From positions 385,899 to 401,232 of the forward strand of contig WELB01000067.1 of NCBI GenBank assembly GCA_009602725.1: a DNA stretch of 15,334 nucleotides. The letters are read 5' to 3'. Numbering within the stretch: the stretch's first letter is position 1; every line of letters begins with the position of its first letter. This stretch comes from Spirogloea muscicola (lineage: Eukaryota; Streptophyta; Zygnematophyceae; Spirogloeales; Spirogloeaceae). The position numbers and the translations under genes are program-made. Positions 8,712-15,334 of this stretch are shown here, one piece after another. Below the pieces are notes generated by a model that was not told where the DNA came from, made no database searches, and saw only the letters and a program-made list of their open reading frames with translations.

Positions 8712-11700
8712 CTGCACAGACCATTGCAGTAGTGCTGAAAATCAGTCCAATTACATCTAATACTCTGACTTGCACATTTAGCTTAATCTCCACATGCTGG
8801 AGGCTGCTAACTGGGTGTGGTCATGATGAAAGTGCAAGAGTGGTGTGGCTGGCATGGACCTCAGCAAGCCGCGCCACATGCAGGCCGAAGCTCCTAGGTG
8901 CAACCCCAGGCGCCAGCTTGTACAGGAACGTGACGGAGTCTGATGCCCCTGCATTACGGCTCGAGTCGCCAGCGCTGTCGTCGGCGGCGTTGGCCTCAGG
9001 CGTCCGGGCTTCGTTGGACCTCGCCGTGCTTGCTAGGAAGGAGACATAGTAGCAGCCTAGCTGCTTTGGAAAGTCAATCTGCAGTTCTGATATCTTTGGG
9101 TAGTGTGTCACGAAGAGGGTCAAGCACTTCGTTGTCTCAAGAAGGTACTGCATGGCAACCAACAAGGATACGCAGTCAAAGCCCATACCAGGAACTCGTG
9201 AAAGAGGCAAGATGATCGACAGTCAGGAGTCAATTGACGGAGGACTACACGATTCAACAGGAGATATTTGATAAGAGAAATCTGTCTAAATAAAGTAGAT
9301 TGACATATGAATAATATGGACCTGCAGTGTGGCGAATGCAATTGCAACGCCGTCGTGCGTAGACGTGCCCCGCCCGAGCTCATCACAGATGACGAGAGAG
9401 CGCCCGGTTGCCAGCCGCAGGATGTCGGACGCCTCCCCAAGCTCCTCAAGGAACGTGCTCCGGCCGCGCTGGAGCGAGTCCGAGGCGCCCATCCGCGTCA
9501 TGATGGCGTCCAGCACCCTTAGTCTGACCGATGTGGCAGGTACAAACGACCCAATCTGCACCAGATAGAACGTTGTTGTTAGGAGACAAAGCAAGACAAA
9601 GCAAAGTCGCCATTGTTGCTGGAGCATTCTAATGTAATCAACAAGCATCGCAGTACAAAAATCAAATTTTTAACGTGCTGACTTGCAGAACATGCTAACT
9701 GCCATTCAGCACCAAGACCCATCAATCTAGACGAGACGAGAGAGTGGCAGCATACCTGGGCCATGATGGCAATCAGGGCCACCTGGCGGATGTAGCAGCT
9801 CTTGCCGCCCATATTGGGGCCGGTGATGATCTGGCAGCGCTCGCCCTCGCCCAACAAAAGCGTGTCATTCGGCACGAAGCGCTCTGCCAGCTGCGCCTCC
9901 AGGACCTGCCCAAGGAAATTGCTGTCCCTTGTGAATGTGACTCTTGCACACCTGAAAGGCCAGCAGCAAAGCACTTGGAAAGAAAGCAAGAGCTCTAGAC
10001 AACTTCTGTTGTTCCTCTCTCTGCGGCTGTGATGACCTGCTTTTGTACGGGAATGAGCTAATTAAGTGAAGCGCATAGCACTGGATTTTGAAGGCTTTTA
10101 TGGAGGCTTACCGGATGCCTGCCCTCCCTGATGATAAGCTGCGCTGGCTCGTCACTACGAGCGAAATGAGGTCGCACATAGCCCTGCAGATATGGATCCC
10201 TGAAAATGAGCTGACTGTATTGTGACAAAGACATAAATTGCTCCAAATGCAAAGTACATGCAATATGAAGCCTTAAGAGTTTAATGAGAAATTCCGAAGA
10301 AAGGGTCTAAGTGCCTCGGCTCACAGTGTTCCTGGCCACCAGGGCTAGAGAGTGGAGGCAGTCCAGAGCGGCGAGCGCCCGGACGGCGCCCCGGAAGTCC
10401 GCATACAGCCCAGCGAACTCGCCCAAGAACTCGTGCCAGCCCGCATTGCAGGCGGCGAGCAGCTCCTCGCGCGCCAGCGCCAGCGTGTTGTACGCCGCCA
10501 GCACCGCAGGCGGGTGGTACCGGTTGCACCGCTTCGTGCTGCTCACCTTGATCCAGTCCCCAGGGACTCGTTGCGCCACAGGCACCTGAGCTCACGCCGA
10601 CAAAGACACATCAGGTGCTGCTGATGGATGTTCTACTTGCATGTATGAAGGTATAGAGACAACAGCCACACTGAGTTGCTTCAAACAGACCACGAAATGT
10701 GAGTCCGGCCAGGTGCCTCGTGCAGATTCTGCTAAGAGTCTTTGCTTGGGCTACTGCCTCCTGCAATCATTGTTGCATAACCACTTGTAAATTCTAGAAT
10801 ATAACACACAATTTCTGCAGTAACACGTGCCTCAACGAGGTACGACGTGCCCGACACTGTTGCAAACTCAAGTGAGGGGCTCCGCAGCAGCTTCCTGAGG
10901 TCGGGGAGTAGCTCGCTCAGCCTGCTCTCTGCAGCCTTGATGCCCTCACGGCACCTGGCAACCTGCCATTGCCGCGCATGCATGCAGTGGTCCATAAGGA
11001 CAGAAACATATTGCATTGCACAAGGGCAACTGGAGCTTGTCGTTGCCAGCTGGTCCACACATTGAGATCGACAACAGTAGTTTAATAGAATGTAACCACT
11101 ACTTTCAAGGCTTTGATTCTGGGCCTATGAGGCTTAGGTGGTGTGAGCAAAAGTCTATACCGCGAGGAACCTGCCCCCAGTCGTGACCAGCAGCGAGAGC
11201 TTGTCGCCCCGGCTCGCCGCCTCTGCGTCCAGGGCTGACAGCAGCCTTGCTGCGTGCTGCCGCACCGTCACAGACGTTGCGGCTGCCAGGAGCCGCGACA
11301 GGAGCGACTGGCGGGAGCTCCCGGTTGGGGGTCCCCTGACCTCCTCCAGCGCATCGACCTCAGGCACGCCGGCGTCGCTGCTGACTGTGACTGGCCCTAT
11401 CCGGCTCAGCTGCTTCGACGCAGAGAGCAAGCTTTGCATGACAGCCACAAACTGCACAAAAGGAGAAGAAATCGGAGGAGCGCATTTTACTTCATGCATT
11501 GGACACGTAGGAGCCAGCAAGCACAGCAACCATAGCAGCTCCTGGACTAAGATATAAATGACCACCTGGAAACAGCGGACTAAATGATTCACGTGACATT
11601 CTGCACCTTGCAACTTACGCATGTGACTCCTGTTGGAGGTTATTGAGCATGCGATGTGAGACGTTCAGCTTGTCCATCTTTGAGTTTGCGTTTATAGGTC

Positions 11701-14700
11701 TGGACCTCAGCAGGAGTTGCTGTCCGATGGAAGATGCGCGTGATACCGCGCTCCACGTCGGAGCCACGACCAAGTGCTGCCAGCACCTCGGGCACAAGCG
11801 CCCAAGGGCCAGCAGCGGCAATGGTGGCGGTGCCCCGCCCACGGCTGGCAGCGCCGACGATGCCCCCGCCCTTTCCGCTACCTGGGTAAGTGCCCTCACT
11901 GAGCCCCGTTGAGCTGCCGAGGCTTGCCAACAGCTCCGCTACGGCATCGAGCCGGTCCTCGATTTGCCTCTGGTCCTGCAGAGGGTGCGTCACCTGCATG
12001 CATGACGATACAGTGGCCAAGACATCAAGGGCTACCCACAAGTCTGCACAAACATGACTTTTGAGATTAGACAGCCACTGGTTGCACTACAAGCAGAACA
12101 CACTCGAGAGCCAATACTAGATTATCATTGCTGACCCTTTTCCCCCAGAGTGGTGGCTAGCAGACATATCTGGCAGTGCGTGATTCAGCTCATGGGCCTT
12201 CGGTGCAAGGCGTTACCAGAAAGTATTTGGCTTGCTTTGGATTTGGACCCTAACATCTCACTATTAGGGGTCGCATCAGCGAGAAGAAGATATAGAAGTG
12301 AATATTAGAGATTTGGGCTCCGAGTTCCATCCAAGCATATCGATAAGAAGCTGGTCCAAACACTGCAAGACTCACCCAGTGGCGCAGCAGCCGCCCACCG
12401 GAGGGCGTGCAAGTGTGGTCAAGCAGCCACAGGAGAGAGCCATGCTCCTGCCCGTCAAGGCTGTTCCGCAGGACCTGGCCAAAAGCTCAAGCCAAGCATG
12501 TCTTTTATAATTCTTCTAGCTGATCCAACACAACATGCACCTGTTGACAAAATTTCACAGTAAAGCTGTTCTGAATCCATCTCATTTCGTAGTTGCTGTT
12601 GAGGCACCTTTCTGTCCAGTAGCACAATAAGCATGCAAAGCACCTCAAGCTGAGCGAGGGCGTTCGGCGAAAGCGTCATCTCGCCACCGACAGACAGAGG
12701 CCGGAAGGATGCGCCGAGGCGCAGCATGTCCTGCAGGCCAAACTGTTGGAGGTGGGCCACAGCGAGCGCCAGAGCTTGGACGGCCAGCTCCGGCATTGCC
12801 ATGATAGCCTACAGGGTGCACAAGTGCGGCCGCCACTCTGAATGCTTAGCTAAGTTTCGGTCAGAGAGAAAACCACAGCAGGGAGTACCAGAGCAGGAGG
12901 TAAATAAGAGAGTGTTGACATGATTGCATGATCAGCTGCGGAAGTGCATGTCGGAGAGCAGCAGCCACATCCTTCCATAGTCAGCCCTACCCAAACTTCT
13001 AAAACTTCGCGTCCTCCCTGATACACCTTCCAACAGTGCCACCTCATCCAGATCTTGAGCCCTTAGTCCACACTTCTTAGGGGGCTACCATGGAGTCTGC
13101 TTGATCTTGACACTGGTATTTACTAATCGCAGCTTCAATTGTCCAGCAAATGGAAACAGTCCACTCTGGTGTTGCCATACTTTTTTTGTCAGCTTCATAG
13201 GCAACGACAGAGGATTGGACGCAGACCTGCAGCCCCTCGTCGATGCCGTTGCCACCATCGCTGGGGGCCCCCTTGCTGATTGCCACTGGCGCCCCGTCTG
13301 CATAGAAGGAGGCGACCTCAGCGAGCGCTCCACCATTGGCAACACGCGCCCGGGGAACGCGCTCCACGCGCACGCGGGCCGAGGGCCCAACATAGTCCAG
13401 AAGGACCTGCGGTGCGCCAAGATACATTTTGACATGTAATGTTACTAACAAAAAGTCAGCAGTCAGGCCACAGGGTCCGTGATTTGTTTCTATAATTCTT
13501 CCTTACGTGATTACATCAGTCTTTCAACTCGTCATAATCCTGAGCCCTAACCATGCTACCTCACATTCAAGCTCATTGTGCAGAGCCACGCTGCACGCTG
13601 CTTCCTTAACACAATCTGAAGAGGAACTGAGCATGCACCTTATCAGTCGAAGCCGAGAGCGGCTCCGCCAGCAGCAGCTCGGCGGGCGCCAGCGCGAGGA
13701 GGCGCGCCTCGAGCTCAGGCCGCGCCGCTCGGTCGTTGAACTCGTCAAACGCGACGTCGCCGGTCGCAGCCTCGACGGCAACCAGGCCCACGCGCACGTC
13801 CGCCACCCTGTCGCCACGTGGACCCTGCGGCGAGTCGCCCTTGCCGCCGGCAAGCGGTCGCTCCGTAACGCACACCAGGTAGGAGGTCAGCCGGCCCCTG
13901 GCGTCAGCATCGCTGCTGTTGCCGCCGAGGTCCTCAGCAGCCTCGAGGGTGGCGGCCGTGTACAGCGCTGACAACCCGCGCGTGAATGGCCCCGAGCGAT
14001 TGTCACCATGCGCTTTTATCGCCGCTGCAGGCAACCGAATAACAGATGACAACGTCAGAACCACCGCTAGACTTGCCGAGTCAATGCCAGCAGCGGGGGC
14101 CCGACCAGACAGGCGAGGAAGCGGGTGCCAGCTTGCTCGCCCGCTCACCGGTCTCCGTCTGGCGCACGACGCCGACCTTGTGGCCGGCCTCGACGAGCCG
14201 CCGGACATGGACGTGGAGGCGGAACACCGGCACCGACGCCGTCAGGAACGCGCGGCTGTAGTAGGCAAAGACGCCGAGCACCCGCGCCGCCTTCTCCGCA
14301 TCCTCCCCGAAAAACCGGTACTGCGAGTAGCAAGCGCAGCGGGGCAAAGTGGGCAGGCCGGCTGCACTGCGCACACTAGAGCAAGGCTCAGGATGCAGGA
14401 CTGCCTGGGGCAATGGACCTGGGTTTTGCGGCAGACCTTGTATCCGACTTCGACCATGAGGAGGACGTCCGGATAGCGGCGCTTGAGGTCCAGCACCTGG
14501 GCGCCCGCCACGACCGCCGCCGGCTCAGCACAGGGCCAATCTATCCATGCCATGGTGCGAGCATTGGCGATCTCCAGCGACCGCGGTCGAGACTGGCTTG
14601 CCCACCTGGAGCTCCAGCGGCGTGTACTTGTCGACCGATGGCGCGCCGCGGGGGCCAGAGCCTTGACCGGCGGCGGCGCCGCGCTCCAGCAGTTTCCCCT

Positions 14701-15334
14701 GCGCGTCGGAGCGCGCCAGGAGCTTGTCCACAAACCGGGCGTGCCTAGAAGACCACCATGGCAACCATTCGGCGACACGTTAAGCATGATCACACAGGCT
14801 GCGGCAAGTTCCATCTCCTGCATAGCGGTATTCTTTTGCCGCCTCTCGGCCCTTTGGGGAGAGAGAGTCTTCCAGTAGCTACTACTGGTCACAACTCGTG
14901 ATATTGATATATTTGCCATTCTTTTATCACTGCGTCAACATCATTACATATGGATAACAGATGTGCCCCTTGTTGCTTCTTTCAGGGCAGGCCATTCACA
15001 GACCTGGCCCCTTTGGATGGGCTCACCCTAGCTCCACCCTAAGTTCTTGACCTAAAGACAGGGGTTGGCGGCGAGGGCGCTGCTCACGTGGCGGCGTCCG
15101 AGACCGGGCTCGGCAGCTCCGGCGCCGGCCGCGGGCGCTTGGCGGGCCGCGACGGCAGCGGCCGGCTCTCGCCGCCAGCTGCGTTGTTGGCGCCTGCGGA
15201 AGCCATGGAATCCGCAGCGCCCGCCGCCTCCTCCACGCACTCGTCGGCGTCAGCGCTAGGCGCCGCCTCCGCCGCCGCCGCCGCCGCCGGCGAGGATGCC
15301 CCGCCAGCGGCGGCCGGCGAGAGCCGCCGTGTGG
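8343..15334 (-). CDS. MSH3: DNA mismatch repair protein MSH3 (5'-partial, 17 exons)
   Basis: This is the MutS homologue that pairs with MSH2 to form MutSbeta, which recognises insertion/deletion loops in newly replicated nuclear DNA. Exons in transcription order: 15334-15088, 14744-14606, 14496-14437, 14320-14149, 14024-13639, 13406-13227, 12808-12644, 12474-12376, 11993-11706, 11451-11161, 10962-10831, 10585-10325, 10183-10112, 9905-9756, 9555-9322, 9147-8860 and 8711-8343. They join in frame into 1176 residues counted from the window edge; Arabidopsis MSH3 has about 1080. MSH3, not MSH6 or MSH2, is indicated by [37 protein letters not shown] and [17 protein letters not shown]. Walker A is GPNMGGKS (859-866) and Walker B ends in ICDELGRG (Asp938, Glu939). 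Of 16 introns, 14 are phase 0. Intron 11 appears to use a GC donor. No frameshift or lost catalytic residue is seen. Confidence 0.96.
8860..10183 (-). other. MSH3: MSH3 exons 13-16: ATPase domain (domain V)
   Basis: Exon 13 gives GYVRPHF to EGRHP. Exon 14 gives FVPNDT and Walker [14 protein letters not shown] (nucleotides 9821 down to 9798 for the first eight residues). Exon 15 gives [14 protein letters not shown], the signature STFLEEL (913-919), Walker [17 protein letters not shown] and FATLQ. Exon 16 gives LTLFVTHYP with the conserved His973, then a variable linker rich in Ala, Ser and Asp before VTFLYKL and [11 protein letters not shown]. Every ABC-ATPase motif of the family is present. 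Exon 13 is started at 10183 because the join ARNT-GYVRP then matches plants without a gap; 10210 would add nine residues. Confidence 0.95.
9585..9604 (-). repeat. Two tandem copies of a 10-base unit in MSH3 intron 14
   Basis: The unit GACAAAGCAA on the + strand occurs twice back to back. On the gene strand it reads as TTGCTTTGTC repeats and forms the pyrimidine-rich stretch shortly before the acceptor at 9557-9556. It is probably just a duplicated polypyrimidine tract. Confidence 0.75.
10325..10962 (-). other. MSH3: MSH3 exons 11-12: clamp and return lever helices
   Basis: Exon 11 carries a helical stretch ending [19 protein letters not shown], and exon 12 continues [18 protein letters not shown], then NRYHPP and [20 protein letters not shown]. 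This corresponds to the DNA-contacting clamp and the helices returning to the ATPase core. The exon 11/12 join conserves the VEVP segment only if the donor is GC at 10830-10829. Confidence 0.9.
10586..10830 (-). other. MSH3 intron 11, predicted GC-AG intron
   Basis: The donor reads GAG|GCACGT and the acceptor GAGCTCAG|GTGCCT. With this GC donor the protein reads [16 protein letters not shown], gap-free against plant MSH3 (HLIELPVDSKVPMNW from memory). A GT donor six bases upstream (CTC|GTTGAG, exon end 10837) keeps the frame but deletes Val-Glu from a conserved strand. The donor keeps a G at +5 and AG before the junction, as GC-AG introns usually do. Confidence 0.65.
11994..12375 (-). other. 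MSH3 intron 8 (382 bases)
   Basis: The donor is TGG|GTGAGT and the acceptor ATGCATGCAG before VTHPL. The interior is of mixed composition with no recognisable gene. A weak imperfect inverted repeat around CCCTAA and TTAGGG (about 12248-12269) is present. Confidence 0.75.
12809..13226 (-). other. MSH3 intron 6 (418 bases, longest intron)
   Basis: The intron runs from CAG|GTCTGC to CCCTGTAG before AIMAMPEL. The protein join matches plant MSH3, so no exon appears to be missing. Nothing else was recognised inside. Confidence 0.75.
13639..14496 (-). other. MSH3: MSH3 exons 3-5: mismatch-binding domain I and connector start
   Basis: Exon 3 encodes 20 residues, [20 protein letters not shown]. Exon 4 gives [40 protein letters not shown] and [12 protein letters not shown]. 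Exon 5 gives [33 protein letters not shown], then a low-complexity linker and [21 protein letters not shown] with [11 protein letters not shown] of the connector. In place of the Phe-X-Glu mismatch wedge of MSH6 and bacterial MutS, this region carries the Tyr/Lys-type MSH3 sequence, consistent with binding loops and not single mismatches. Intron 4 is the only phase 1 intron seen in the window. Confidence 0.95.
14745..15087 (-). other. MSH3 intron 1 (343 bases)
   Basis: The intron has a GTGAGC donor and a TTCTAG acceptor. It contains a small perfect inverted repeat, CCAGTAG and CTACTGG with a three-base loop (14872-14888). No gene is seen. Its 3' part is partly open in several frames because of high GC. 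Confidence 0.75.
15271..15288 (-). repeat. GCC/GGC triplet repeat encoding poly-alanine in MSH3 exon 1
   Basis: Six tandem GCC triplets on the + strand read on the gene strand within five consecutive GCG codons, followed by GAG GCG GCG (five alanines, Glu, two alanines). The tract lies in the disordered N-terminal tail. Human MSH3 also carries a variable Ala/Pro-coding repeat in exon 1, though the two are not necessarily homologous. Confidence 0.8.

Larger units (their letters stand above)
11161..13406 (-). other. MSH3: MSH3 exons 6-10: connector end and lever domain
   Basis: Exon 6 ([17 protein letters not shown] onward) closes the connector domain. Exon 7 gives [20 protein letters not shown] and [12 protein letters not shown]. 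Exon 8 gives [20 protein letters not shown] and LLRHW, exon 9 VTHPLQDQ and [18 protein letters not shown], and exon 10 [15 protein letters not shown] followed by [16 protein letters not shown]. These are the MutS lever (domain III) elements in order. Exon 9 holds a Gly-rich low-complexity insert, and exon 10 a variable linker near [14 protein letters not shown]. Confidence 0.93.
14606..15334 (-). other. MSH3: MSH3 exons 1-2: disordered N-terminal tail (start outside window)
   Basis: Exon 1 (15334-15088) is open to the window edge and encodes an Ala/Pro/Ser-rich tail with [16 protein letters not shown], a likely nuclear-localisation segment matching the Lys/Arg-Pro stretch of plant MSH3. Its donor CAC|GTGAGC joins in phase 2 to exon 2, giving [13 protein letters not shown], like the RFLxRFL segment before KYTPLE in Arabidopsis. 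An in-frame ATG at 15206-15204 sits in CCATGG, but there is no upstream stop and no PCNA-binding QxxLxxFF box downstream of it, so the true start is probably beyond the window. Confidence 0.85.

Noticed and set aside
12248-12269. CCCTAA and TTAGGG, telomere-like words
   Set aside because: There is one copy in each direction inside MSH3 intron 8, forming an imperfect short inverted repeat and no telomeric array.
13919-14476. 185-codon open frame on the + strand
   Set aside because: It is antisense to MSH3 exons 4 and 5, which are certain, and its composition is that of a GC-rich shadow frame.
1-15334. Pseudogene status, given the many in-frame stops between conserved blocks
   Set aside because: Every stop falls inside an intron with proper borders, and both exon chains sum to whole codon numbers with all catalytic residues intact.
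1-15334. A prokaryotic, viral or novel defence-type system
   Set aside because: The window has dense spliceosomal introns and two recognisable nuclear housekeeping genes. No phage, plasmid, CRISPR, transposase or toxin-antitoxin signature was seen.

Overview
The window is a piece of nuclear genome from a photosynthetic eukaryote, most likely a chlorophyte green alga (Trebouxiophyceae-like). Both genes are split by many short GT-AG introns, mostly 95-420 bases. Exons are GC-rich and introns more AT-rich, acceptors are dominated by GCAG, and TGTAA motifs of the chlorophyte poly(A) type occur. Both proteins resemble land-plant orthologues more than animal ones. The species cannot be fixed from sequence alone.

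Two housekeeping genome-maintenance genes fill the window, arranged tail to tail. On the + strand, positions 1-7824 carry the catalytic subunit of DNA polymerase alpha (POLA1): 26 exons and about 1118 residues, with the N-terminal part cut off by the window edge. All polymerase motifs ([28 protein letters not shown]) and both C-terminal four-cysteine modules are present. The exonuclease-like domain lacks its acidic catalytic residues, as expected for this family. On the - strand, positions 15334-8343 carry MSH3, the MutS-homologue subunit of MutSbeta: 17 exons and about 1176 residues, cut off at its N-terminus. Its mismatch-binding domain, lever and clamp regions, Walker A and B and C-terminal domain are intact. 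With the exon chains given, each reading frame closes without a frameshift or internal stop.

The two stop codons are 518 bases apart (7825-8342). This space holds candidate 3' ends and no convincing third gene. Neither promoter is in the window. Functionally, Pol alpha-primase starts every primer and Okazaki fragment without proofreading, and MutSbeta removes insertion/deletion loops left by replication, so the neighbours act in consecutive steps. Nothing shows that their adjacency is more than chance.

I found no mobile element, CRISPR array, RNA gene or novel multi-gene system. The points worth a second look are small: a predicted GC-AG intron in MSH3, a perfect intronic hairpin carrying TGTAA, a C/G-tract with G-quadruplex potential, in-frame alternative acceptors, triplet repeats in both coding sequences, and possible overlap of the two 3' ends. 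Exon edges were placed by reading frame, splice consensus and comparison with remembered plant and human orthologues; no alignment software was used.
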